64,000 bases of DNA from JAIQFV01 sp041494885. GTDB lineage: Bacteria > Acidobacteriota > Terriglobia > JAIQFV01. Below are positions 37,705 through 46,493 of the stretch, one piece after another. A program made the position numbers and the translations under genes. Numbering within the stretch: position 1 is the stretch's first letter; the number at the start of each line of letters is the position of its first letter. The stretch spans positions 19,795 to 83,794 of the forward strand of contig JBGQBO010000023.1 of NCBI GenBank assembly GCA_041494885.1. Reading direction: 5' to 3'. The notes under the pieces were generated by a model. The model ran no database searches. It was given only the letters and a program-made list of their open reading frames with translations, and was not told the DNA's origin.

Positions 37705-40065
37705 GTGCAATATCGTCACATTCGAATCACGCGTGTTATGGTTGTCGTCGCCCTGGTCCTTATTGTGGCAGTGACCACATGGAGCTATTGGCGCCGCGCC
37801 TCGCGTTTCAAGTCTCTGAAGCAGACGATCCCCGACATTCTCCCCCAGAATGTAGAGAATTCGACCGTCGGTTTTAATTACTCCAGGATTGAATCCGGTC
37901 GAACCATCTATTCCATTAAGGCCTGGCGCAATCTGGGCCTCAAAGGGAACAAGAATGTCCTTGAGGATGTTGAGGTTCTCGTCTACGGCCGTGAGGGCGA
38001 CCGCTATGACCGCATTCACAGTGCTCGCGCCGTTTATGATCAGGACTCAGGGGGCATTGAATTCGAAGGGGATGTCACCATCCTTTTGAGCAGTAAGAAC
38101 CAGGAGGCCACATCAAGCCGCCTCGCCGAAACCGACCCGCGCAAGGCCTATCTCAACAAGACCCTGGTTAAAACTTCAAAGGTCTTTTATTCGCAGAGGG
38201 AAAACCGCGTGGAGACGGCGGCCCCGGTCCAATTCACGTTTAATGATATCAGTGGCAGCGCGACCGGAATGCGTTATGATGCCGCACACGACAGTCTCAG
38301 CTTGCCGCGAGACGTTCAAGTCCGAATGGATCGGGGCGAAAAGAATCCTCCGGTGGAAATAACCAGCAGTTCTTTGAATTTCGAAAAAACGGCACACCAG
38401 ATTGGATTTGGCGGAGCCGTCCATCTCAATCGCGGGGATGATTCCCTCGATTCGGGAGAACTGGTGGTCCACCTCGGGGCGGACAACCGGGCCGATCGGG
38501 CTGAAGCACGGGGAAATCCCTCGGTGAAATCCCGGTCGGTCAATGCTCAATCGGATCTCACCGCGAATACCATCACCGCGAGCCTGGGGGGTGGGACGAA
38601 ATCGTTGGAGACGATCGTTGCAGAAGGCAATGTCCATGCGGAGAGCCGCTCGCTTACCTCAACGACCGAGATGACTGCACAGAAGTTCACCACCCGGTTT
38701 ACCGGAAGCCGCAACGAGCCCCGCCAGTTGATAGCAGAAAAGGATGTCGTTCTGAAGATCGTTCCCGCCGCCGGAAGGGAAGCAAAATCACCGGCTGCGT
38801 CGCCCGGCAGTAGCCCGACGATCTCATTGTCGAATTCAACTGAGACCGAAATCCTGCGTTCTGCCCACGTTGAGATCACCTTGCAGCCCGGAGGGCGTGA
38901 GTTTGAAAGATTGATGACCCCGGTGTCCAGTGTTTTGGAATTAATCCCGTCTTTGCCTACTTTGGACCGAAAGGTCGTGATCGGGGATCGGTTCGATGCG
39001 ACTTTTTCGGGGCAGCGGAATACCCTGGAATCATTTCAGGCCTCAGGGCATGTCACCGTGGACCTCGAACCGCAATCGCCGCAGCCATCGAGTACTCATC
39101 GCAAGACCCAGAGTGATATGCTGGTGGCCAGGTTCGATCCCGCCAGTGGACTCCTGACCGGCATTGATCAGACTGGAAATTTCCGGTTTCTTGAGACCGG
39201 CCTGCCCACGCAGCCGCCCGCGAAGAATGCCGCTGTGCTCCGCCAGGCTGTGGCCGCCAAGGCACACTATACGGCCTCAGACAGGGTGACGGTACTCCAG
39301 GGGAATCCCCAGGTATGGGATTCGACAGCAAAGACCACCGCACGCTCCATGACCATGGACGAACAATCCAACAAACTCACGGGAGAAGGAAACGTCTTAA
39401 CGATTTATCAGGATAGAAAATCAACAACGGCACCCTTCTCGGACTCCAAGAGCCCCGTCTTCATCTCCGCCAACCGCCTGGTGGCCCACTCCCGGGAGCA
39501 TACAGCTGTTTACTCCGGTGGCGCCCGCATGTGGCAGGACGATGACGTGGTCAAAGCTGATGAAATCCACCTGGATCAAGCGACCAAGACGATGATCGCG
39601 TCGCGTCATGTCATGAGCACTTTTTTGACGGAGGAGAGTGGAAAGGGGAAGAAGGATTTTGTCTCCGTGACCGCTGATTCGCTGAAGTATGAAGACTCCA
39701 GCCAACGCGCCCACTATGAGAATAATGTGGTGATGAAGGGGGACATGGGGACCTTGCGGGCCCCCACCCTCGATATCTTCCTCATCCAGAAGCCCCAGCC
39801 CCACGAAAGCCGCGTGGATCGGGCCATCGCGCAAGGAGGGGTTCTGATCGAACAGCCCCAGCGGAAGGCCAACAGCGAACGCGCCGAGTTTTTTCCCCGC
39901 GAGAACCGGGTGCTGTTGAGTGGTAACCACCCGACCATTGTCGATGCAGTGAAAGGCGCTTCAACCGGGCGTGAATTGACTTTCTTTACCCGCGATGATA
40001 GGATTTTGATCGATGGAGACAGCCAGGCACTCGCGACCACGCAGCATAAAGTAGCTCGACAATGA
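37705..40065 (+). CDS. LptC/OstA-like periplasmic LPS-transport fusion protein
   Basis: 786 residues from a GTG with GAGG eight bases upstream. It has one N-terminal membrane segment (VMVVVALVLIVAVTTW, residues about 12-28), an LptC-like beta-jellyroll (about 50-170), then several OstA/LptA-like repeats (for example KGNKNVLEDVEVLV and TGEGNVLTIYQDRK, with LSGNHPTIVDAV at the end). E. coli LptC has 191 residues and LptA 185, so this looks like both plus extra OstA domains in one chain. It would carry LPS from LptB2FG across the periplasm. The following gene overlaps its stop by four bases and is lptB. Confidence 0.75.
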   Translation: MQYRHIRITRVMVVVALVLIVAVTTWSYWRRASRFKSLKQTIPDILPQNVENSTVGFNYSRIESGRTIYSIKAWRNLGLKGNKNVLEDVEVLVYGREGDRYDRIHSARAVYDQDSGGIEFEGDVTILLSSKNQEATSSRLAETDPRKAYLNKTLVKTSKVFYSQRENRVETAAPVQFTFNDISGSATGMRYDAAHDSLSLPRDVQVRMDRGEKNPPVEITSSSLNFEKTAHQIGFGGAVHLNRGDDSLDSGELVVHLGADNRADRAEARGNPSVKSRSVNAQSDLTANTITASLGGGTKSLETIVAEGNVHAESRSLTSTTEMTAQKFTTRFTGSRNEPRQLIAEKDVVLKIVPAAGREAKSPAASPGSSPTISLSNSTETEILRSAHVEITLQPGGREFERLMTPVSSVLELIPSLPTLDRKVVIGDRFDATFSGQRNTLESFQASGHVTVDLEPQSPQPSSTHRKTQSDMLVARFDPASGLLTGIDQTGNFRFLETGLPTQPPAKNAAVLRQAVAAKAHYTASDRVTVLQGNPQVWDSTAKTTARSMTMDEQSNKLTGEGNVLTIYQDRKSTTAPFSDSKSPVFISANRLVAHSREHTAVYSGGARMWQDDDVVKADEIHLDQATKTMIASRHVMSTFLTEESGKGKKDFVSVTADSLKYEDSSQRAHYENNVVMKGDMGTLRAPTLDIFLIQKPQPHESRVDRAIAQGGVLIEQPQRKANSERAEFFPRENRVLLSGNHPTIVDAVKGASTGRELTFFTRDDRILIDGDSQALATTQHKVARQ

Positions 40066-40832
40066 CGTCGAACCGAACCCCCGCCAACAGTTCGTCATCC
40101 AATGGCTCCCAGGTCCTCCGGACAATCGAGATTAACAAGTCGTTTCGAGGACGTCGTGTTGTCAATTCCGTGAATTTGGAGGTGTCGCAGGGAGAAGTGG
40201 TGGGGCTCCTGGGTCCGAATGGAGCGGGAAAGACCACGACCTTTCACATCATTGTGGGATTGACCCTTCCTGACTCGGGCAGTGTGAAGCTCAACAGTGA
40301 GGACATCACGCGGTTGCCGATGTTTCTGCGGGCACGGAACGGCATCAGTTATCTGCCGCAGGAGACCTCCATCTTCCGGAAGCTGACCGTCGAAGAAAAC
40401 CTGTTGTCGATCCTGGAAACACTTCCCCTGTCGGCCTATGACCGTCGCCACCGGTGTGAGAGCCTGCTCGAAGACTTGGGCATCACCCAGGTGCGGCGCA
40501 GTTACGGCTACACGCTCTCGGGGGGAGAGCGCCGCCGGGTGGAAATTGCACGGTCGCTGGTCATTTCACCGTCGTTTATTCTGCTGGATGAGCCCTTTGC
40601 GGGGATCGACCCGCAGGCGGTGGATGACATCCAGAGAATCATCTCCCATTTGAAGACCCGGAAGATCGGGGTTCTGATGACCGACCACAACGTCCGTGAA
40701 ACGCTACGTGTCACGGATCGGGCTTATATCATCCACGATGGAAAGATCTTCCGGATGGGCACTCCCGATGGGTTATCGAATGATCCCGATGTGCGCCGCG
40801 TCTATCTCGGCGATAATTTTTCGTTAAGCTGA
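40062..40832 (+). CDS. lptB: LPS export ABC transporter ATPase LptB
   Basis: 256 residues. Walker A is GPNGAGKTT (about 51-59), the signature LSGGERRRVEIARSL, Walker B FILLDEPFAGIDP, and the H-loop is MTDHNVRET. The wording of the last two segments is LptB-specific. It powers LPS extraction from the inner membrane with LptFG. A polar leader of about 18 residues precedes the usual start. The ATG overlaps the LptC/OstA gene by ATGA, showing translational coupling. Confidence 0.95.
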   Translation: MTSNRTPANSSSSNGSQVLRTIEINKSFRGRRVVNSVNLEVSQGEVVGLLGPNGAGKTTTFHIIVGLTLPDSGSVKLNSEDITRLPMFLRARNGISYLPQETSIFRKLTVEENLLSILETLPLSAYDRRHRCESLLEDLGITQVRRSYGYTLSGGERRRVEIARSLVISPSFILLDEPFAGIDPQAVDDIQRIISHLKTRKIGVLMTDHNVRETLRVTDRAYIIHDGKIFRMGTPDGLSNDPDVRRVYLGDNFSLS

Positions 40833-41011
40833 ACGGGGGGGGAAGGCGAAGGATCCGATCGGAGTTGACCCCGGGAAGAGAACCTTGTCATACTTTTGAA
40901 AAGGAAATAAGGTTGAGTGGAAAGGGAAGGCTTTCGTTAAAACCCGGTTCGAAGTAGAATAGCCCTGACATTCAGTGTTGATTGATATCGGAAGGTTGCT
41001 TACCGCCGCGT

Positions 41012-42484
41012 ATGTCGAGTTTACAACCCAAACTGAGCCTACGGGTCGCCCAGAAGCAGATCCTCACACCGGGCCTCGTGCAGATGGTTTCCATTCTCGC
41101 GCTCAACAATCTGGAACTGGGCGAGATGATCCATCAGGAGGTCATGGAGAATCCGGTGCTCGAGGAGGTCTCGCTTGAAGGGCCCGCGCCTGAGGAGGAA
41201 GAAGAGGGAGCGGAGCGGGAATCCCGATCGAAGGCTCCTTCGGAACGGGTCCGTGAGAAGGAAGTCCTCGAAACCCTGCCGGCCGAAGACGGTGCCAGCA
41301 TGGGCGGCGACTTTGAATTCAGCCAGTATTTTGATGAGTATCTCGAACCTTCTTCAACAGCAACACGGTCTGAGATCATTGAAAAGCCCTCCTTCGAGAA
41401 CTTTCTTTCCAAACCGCAGACGCTTTCCGACCACCTGAGTTGGCAACTCGGTTTCGCGGTGGTGGATGACGAAGTACGCTCCGCTGCCTCCGAGGTCATT
41501 GGCAATCTGGATGAAGACGGGTTGCTGAAGGCGACTTTGGAGGAGGTTTCTGCCTCCAGCGGATTGCCGGTCGAACTTATTGAGCAGGGATTGAAACTGG
41601 TGCAGGAGTTTGATCCGGTGGGGGTGGCGGCCCGCGATTTGCGGGAGTCCCTGCTGATCCAGTTGCACAGCCTGGGCGAACCCAACACCCTGGCCGTCGC
41701 CATCGTCGAGAATCACCTGAGGCAGGTGCAAAACAAGCAGTACCGTGAGATTGCACGGGCCGTCAATCGACCTGTCAATGCGGTGATTGCCGCGGTGGAT
41801 CTGATCAAGACACTCGACCCGCGTCCGGGGCAGCGCTACAACAAATCGGAACCGCGTCTGATCCAGCCGGACGTTTTCTTCGTCAAGGTGGGGGAAAACT
41901 ATAACGTCGTGCTGAACGAGGACGACATCCCCCAGCTCCGCCTCAATCAGACCTACAGGAAGTTGGTGGAGAAAAACTCCTCTCCCAAGGACGTGCGTGA
42001 CTACGTGCGCGAGCGATTTGGCTCGGCGCTCCAGCTTCTGAAAAATATCGAGCAACGCAAATTGACGATCCTGCGGGTGTGCGAATCCATTGTTCGCCGG
42101 CAACGCGAGTTTTTGGATCTGGGCATCGACCTCATGAAGCCCATGATGATCAAGGAAGTGGCTGAGGAACTCGGGGTTCATCCCTCCACTGTGAGCCGGG
42201 CGGTGGCTCATAAGTACGCGCACACGCCGCAAGGGGTCTATGAGTTACGGTACTTCTTCTCCGAAGCGGTCAGCGGACCGATGGGGAATGAGACTTCGCT
42301 TGTCATCCTGAAACGGCGCGTAAAAAAGATGATCGAAGAAGAGGATTCACAGAATCCCATGACCGACGAAGAGATCACCCGGCGGCTCAATGCCGAAGGG
42401 ATCCAGGTGACTCGACGCACGGTTGCCAAGTACCGCGAGGACATGAAGATTCCCTCTACGCATCAGCGACGCATCAAAAGTTAG
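41012..42484 (+). CDS. rpoN: RNA polymerase sigma-54 factor
   Basis: 490 residues from ATG 41012. Region I is Gln/Leu-rich (LRVAQKQILTPGLVQMVSIL, then LNNLELGEMI), region II is acidic, and region III has the core-binding and helix-turn-helix parts (VHPSTVSRAVAHKYA). The RpoN box reads TRRTVAKYRE, one residue off the usual ARRTVAKYR. Sigma-54 needs an AAA+ activator; none lies in the window. It follows lptB, as in many Gram-negative bacteria, and precedes hpf. Confidence 0.95.
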   Translation: MSSLQPKLSLRVAQKQILTPGLVQMVSILALNNLELGEMIHQEVMENPVLEEVSLEGPAPEEEEEGAERESRSKAPSERVREKEVLETLPAEDGASMGGDFEFSQYFDEYLEPSSTATRSEIIEKPSFENFLSKPQTLSDHLSWQLGFAVVDDEVRSAASEVIGNLDEDGLLKATLEEVSASSGLPVELIEQGLKLVQEFDPVGVAARDLRESLLIQLHSLGEPNTLAVAIVENHLRQVQNKQYREIARAVNRPVNAVIAAVDLIKTLDPRPGQRYNKSEPRLIQPDVFFVKVGENYNVVLNEDDIPQLRLNQTYRKLVEKNSSPKDVRDYVRERFGSALQLLKNIEQRKLTILRVCESIVRRQREFLDLGIDLMKPMMIKEVAEELGVHPSTVSRAVAHKYAHTPQGVYELRYFFSEAVSGPMGNETSLVILKRRVKKMIEEEDSQNPMTDEEITRRLNAEGIQVTRRTVAKYREDMKIPSTHQRRIKS

Positions 42485-42575
42485 CCTGCACACATGACTC
42501 AAAAACCCAGCGATCGCAACACAGGCCCTGTTCTGCCCTGTTATCGCTGATAACCGAAGTCAGGAGGTGGCGTCC

Positions 42576-43118
42576 ATGCAAATCGATTACACGGGTCGTC
42601 AGATGGACATAACACCCGCCATTAAGGATTACACCGAAGAGCACCTGTTCAAACTCAAGCGAATCCTGGGAGACCAGATTAAGGCCCATGTGATTCTGAC
42701 CGTGGAAAAACACCGGCATATCGCTGAGATTACCGCGAAAGCCCGGTTGTCTGCTTTTGTGGGGATCCACGAAACCACGGACATGTATTCCTCCATTCTG
42801 GGGGCACTCGAGAAGATTGAAAAACAGGCCAAGAAATCCAAGGCCAAACTTAAAGAAGGCAAGCGACGTTCCGAATCGCTCGCACATGTCACCATGAACG
42901 TCCTGGATCGAGAGACGATCCGGGTCCCGGGCGATGGCATTCGAATCATCAAGACACGCAAATTTGCCGTGAAACCGATGTCGGTGGAAGAGGCTGTGCA
43001 GGAAGTGAATGAATCCAAGGACGAGTTTTTGGTGTTCCGTAACGCCGAATCCGATTCCATCAATGTCATCTACCGCCGAAGTGATGGTCATTTTGGTCTA
43101 ATTGAACCGAAGGTTTGA
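42576..43118 (+). CDS. hpf: Long-form ribosome hibernation promoting factor
   Basis: 180 residues from ATG 42576, with AGGAGGT seven bases upstream. The N-terminal domain (about 95 residues, MQIDYTGRQMDITPAIK) binds the 30S decoding region. A lysine-rich linker (KKSKAKLKEGKRR) and a C-terminal dimerisation domain (KRFAVKPMSV-type block, here KFAVKPMSVEEAV) form the long version, which makes 100S ribosome dimers on its own. Downstream of rpoN, as is common. Confidence 0.95.
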   Translation: MQIDYTGRQMDITPAIKDYTEEHLFKLKRILGDQIKAHVILTVEKHRHIAEITAKARLSAFVGIHETTDMYSSILGALEKIEKQAKKSKAKLKEGKRRSESLAHVTMNVLDRETIRVPGDGIRIIKTRKFAVKPMSVEEAVQEVNESKDEFLVFRNAESDSINVIYRRSDGHFGLIEPKV

Positions 43119-43306
43119 CCCAAGACGTTCCTCTCCAGTGGTGGTGGGAGGAAGATTCCTGGCGTAACGGTATGGAGATCGACCCGCGATGATCGGACTC
43201 GCATGCGAGACGGGGGACGGATTTGCTTCACGCCGGGAGTGCGGATGAATGAGGTTCACGCGCCTTCTCCTGATATCCCGACTCGGACCCGGAGCCGAAT
43301 AATTTT

Positions 43307-44257
43307 GTGAGACCGAAGAATAGACCTGTGCCAGCCCCCGCCCATTCCACAACTAAAGAATCGACCCTACCGATTTACTTCAGACCGGATGAAATCCAAT
43401 TTGTCGTGATCACCGGCTTGAGTGGGTCGGGCAAGGGGTCGGCCTTAAAGGCCTTCGAGGATCTCGGCTATTACTGCATCGACAACCTGCCGATTGATCT
43501 GATTCCCCTGTTTGCCGAGTTGTGCGTGAGCTCCGGAGCGGAATACCATCAAACGGCAATGGTGGTGGATGTTCGCGAAGGGACCGCCCTGCGGCGTTTT
43601 CCCCGGATCTATCGCCAGCTTCGCTCGATGGGGGTCAGTACCAGGTTGTTCTTTCTGGAGGCGGCCACGTCCGTGCTGGTGCGACGGTATAGCGAGACCC
43701 GCCGCCCCCACCCCTTGACGGCGAAGCAGGCGGTCACCCAATCAATTGCAATTGAACGGAAGAGGATGCAGCCCATACGGGCTCTGGCCGACGCCGTGAT
43801 TGATACCACGCCCTTCACTGTCCATGAACTGCGGCGAACCCTCATGGAACGGTTTACCGAACAGAAGCAACACCGCCCGCTCCATATCAACACCATCAGT
43901 TTTGGGTTTCGTTATGGGGTGCCGCCCACGAGCGACCTGGTTTTTGATGTTCGGTTTCTCCCCAATCCGAACTTCGTAGCTTCGTACAGGGAGCGCACAG
44001 GCAATGATGCCCGGGTTCAACGCTATGTGCTTTCGTTCAAGCAGACACGAGAACTTCTAGATCGTCTCTCCGATCTGCTTAAGTTCCTCATCCCTCAATA
44101 TGTCGCTGAAGGAAAAAGTTATTTGACGATTGCGGTCGGCTGCACCGGCGGCAGACATCGCTCGGTGGTAATCGCCAATCAGTTGGATAAGCTGTTCAAA
44201 TCGCTCCACTACCGGACCACGCTGGAACACCGGGACATCATTGAGGGGGGCAAATAG
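43307..44257 (+). CDS. rapZ: RNase adapter protein RapZ
   Basis: 316 residues from a GTG. The N-terminal P-loop GLSGSGKG is at 37-44 after a leader of about 25 extra residues. The C-terminal domain contains CTGGRHRSVVIA, the most conserved block. In E. coli RapZ presents the sRNA GlmZ to RNase E and so controls glucosamine-6-phosphate synthase; outside enterobacteria the role is less clear. It stands 188 bases after hpf. The genes often found between or after these, hprK and ptsN, are missing here. Confidence 0.9.
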   Translation: MRPKNRPVPAPAHSTTKESTLPIYFRPDEIQFVVITGLSGSGKGSALKAFEDLGYYCIDNLPIDLIPLFAELCVSSGAEYHQTAMVVDVREGTALRRFPRIYRQLRSMGVSTRLFFLEAATSVLVRRYSETRRPHPLTAKQAVTQSIAIERKRMQPIRALADAVIDTTPFTVHELRRTLMERFTEQKQHRPLHINTISFGFRYGVPPTSDLVFDVRFLPNPNFVASYRERTGNDARVQRYVLSFKQTRELLDRLSDLLKFLIPQYVAEGKSYLTIAVGCTGGRHRSVVIANQLDKLFKSLHYRTTLEHRDIIEGGK

Positions 44258-44598
44258 GAACGCAGCGACCCTCCCTCCTCGATCTTTTTCCTCGGAGCCT
44301 TTCGTGCAAAAGGGAAGGGCGGCGAGTATTTCGGTCGTCCGATATTTAAGAAGTGGGAAAAGACCCCTCGCGTTGACTTAGAGGAATGAAGGTCGGGCCA
44401 AGAGACACCGGGCCATAGTGTGTACAGAGAACAAAACATCGTACTTGCGTTGGCCATTTCAGAGTGTGACTTGGATCATACTTTGGCGTTTTTCTTCGGA
44501 ACCGCGACGGGGTTCGTTTTGTGTTGACATTCCCGGCATTCATTTCTAGTATCATCAACAGTTACCACGTTGATGAATCCTCGCAACGAGGTTAAATA
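44258..44598. other. Intergenic region with a promoter
   Basis: No gene seen. It holds the consensus-like promoter at 44524-44552. No terminator after rapZ was recognised. Confidence 0.4.
44524..44552 (+). promoter_or_regulatory. Sigma-70 promoter of the PilP-like gene
   Basis: TTGACA (44524-44529), a 17-base spacer, and TAGTAT (44547-44552). The ATG lies 47 bases downstream. This is one of the best promoter matches in the window. Confidence 0.7.
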
Positions 44599-46020
44599 AT
44601 GTTTCCAATCATCCACCGCAAAGCTATTGTGCTTGATCTCTGTCTGGCGGTTTCAATGATCCTATTCGCTGCGAACCTTGTGGCCGCCGATGCGCTGCCC
44701 CGGTCTGCTCAGGAAGAGGATGTCTTCTCGCGGGGCGTCCAGGCGTATAGTTCCGGAGATTATGCCACCGCTGAAAAATTGCTCTCTTCCTATCTCAACA
44801 ACAATCCCAAGAGCATGATCCGGGATATTGGATTGCTCTGGTATGGCCGCACCCTGATTGCGCTCAATCGGTTGGACGATGCGCGTAAGGTCGTTGAGTC
44901 GATGGACAAGGAGTTTCCCAAGAGCCCCCTCACACGCAAGTTGCATGAAGAGTTGGACAATTATGCGAAGGGCAGGAAATCTCCCCCGCCTCAAAAAGCA
45001 GCGGTAGCCAAGGCTGCCAAAGAGACGGTTAAGTCATCAGAAACCAAACCTCAACCGCCCAAACAGGAGGCAGCGGTAAAAGCGGCCCCGATGAAACCAG
45101 TCACCGCTGGAGCAAAAGGCCAGGCGACAGCGGCCAAGAAGGAAGCGCCTAAACAACCTGCGATGGCTGAAAACCAGAAGAAGCCTGCGGCACCGGCCGT
45201 AGCCAAGACTGAGAAACCTTCACCCGCAGCCCCTGTCAAAGTCAGTCCGGTTCCTGCCAAGCCGCAGGAAGCCAAGCATCCGGTTGCAGTGTCACAGGTC
45301 AAGGAAAAACAGCCTGTGAAAAAGGCCGAAGCGGCCGCAACGACTCCAGTGGCAGCAAAGCCTCCCGCCCCAATTGTCAAGAAGCAAGAGAAACCGAAGG
45401 CCATGGAAATGGCCCAGGCACAAAAACCAGTCGCCCCAGGTTCGATGCAAAAGGCCAAAGAAGCCAAGGTGCCTCCCTCGAAGGAAGCCCCCAAGCCGAA
45501 GGAGTTGGTGGTTCAAAAGCCCGCCGGCAAACCGGCAGGCGTGGCCGCCGCGAGCACGTCCACACCAAAGCCGGTGAAGCCGTCCCAGGCCACTCGCAAG
45601 GGCAAGGCAGCGGAGGTAAAAGAGGCGAAAAAGGGGGCGACTGAGAAGGCCAAGCCTAAAGCCGAGGAGCCAGAAGAAAAGAGTGTGGTATTCCTGAACC
45701 GTCGGGATCCGTTCCGCCCCCTCGTCGTTCGGGCCAGCGATGAGCCTCCGACCAATCTTCCGCCCGGGAAGAAGGGATTACAGGTTGGTCGACTTCAGCT
45801 CAAGGGGATTGTCAAGACGGGTGATGGATACTATGCCGTTGTGCAATCCTCCTCAAATCCGGCGGCGATTTTCCTCCGTGAAAAAGATGTGTTGCATGAC
45901 GGGGAAGTTCAAAAGATTTATGACGACAGAATTATTTTTAGACATTTTGCAACTGACCAGTCGGGCAAGCAATACGAGGAAGAAATCACCCGGCGGCTGC
46001 CCGCTGGTGGGGCCCTCTGA
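44599..46020 (+). CDS. Exported TPR protein with long Lys/Ala/Pro linker and PilP-like C-terminus
   Basis: 473 residues. After a signal peptide (VLDLCLAVSMILFAANLVAA) comes a TPR-like segment (FSRGVQAYSSGDYATAEKLL, then RTLIALNRLDDARKV). Residues about 125-350 are low complexity, rich in Lys, Ala and Pro, and probably span the periplasm or bind peptidoglycan. The C-terminal 110 residues begin with RDPF (369-372) and contain LQVGRLQLKGIV. That is like PilP, the lipoprotein that links the type IV pilus inner-membrane complex to the PilQ secretin. No other pilus gene is adjacent, so the assignment is tentative. GAGG precedes the ATG. Confidence 0.6.
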   Translation: MFPIIHRKAIVLDLCLAVSMILFAANLVAADALPRSAQEEDVFSRGVQAYSSGDYATAEKLLSSYLNNNPKSMIRDIGLLWYGRTLIALNRLDDARKVVESMDKEFPKSPLTRKLHEELDNYAKGRKSPPPQKAAVAKAAKETVKSSETKPQPPKQEAAVKAAPMKPVTAGAKGQATAAKKEAPKQPAMAENQKKPAAPAVAKTEKPSPAAPVKVSPVPAKPQEAKHPVAVSQVKEKQPVKKAEAAATTPVAAKPPAPIVKKQEKPKAMEMAQAQKPVAPGSMQKAKEAKVPPSKEAPKPKELVVQKPAGKPAGVAAASTSTPKPVKPSQATRKGKAAEVKEAKKGATEKAKPKAEEPEEKSVVFLNRRDPFRPLVVRASDEPPTNLPPGKKGLQVGRLQLKGIVKTGDGYYAVVQSSSNPAAIFLREKDVLHDGEVQKIYDDRIIFRHFATDQSGKQYEEEITRRLPAGGAL

Positions 46021-46493
46021 GGAAACGACGTTTCCTGCCGGTCAAGGGTTTCCTCCGCGTTGACTTTTTGGTCGTTCGCCCTCACGTCTCGATTTCCATT
46101 CTTTCGTGGCTTCTGCGTGTGCTGAATATTGAAGAACCGGCGCACGGGCTCCGTCCCCATCCTCGATTCGGGGAAGTTCTTGGCTCCCAATGGACGCATC
46201 GGCGGGCTGAGGGGAATATCCTCATCCTCCGGTCTAGGAGGTAAAGTTGGATTCCAAAGGGATACTCGGGAGGGTTTAACGGTGTCAAGCTTGCAGGGGA
46301 GAAGTTCGGTTTCCATTCGACGAGAAATCTGACCACACCACTTGTTCTCCCTCGATAATTTCGGAATTCAGGAGGAGGATCCGAATCTCCCCGCCACTCC
46401 TCATTTCAGCACGGGCAGGAAGCGGAGAGTGCGTGGCTTGTAATTCAAGCGGGTTCACTGGTTCTGAGCATACATACCGGAGAGAGCAAAGCG
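46021..46493. other. Intergenic region, nothing recognised
   Basis: About 470 bases between the PilP-like gene and the LOR/SDH gene. Open frames on the minus strand (up to 132 codons) lack start signals and overlap the upstream gene. No RNA gene or repeat seen. Confidence 0.35.
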
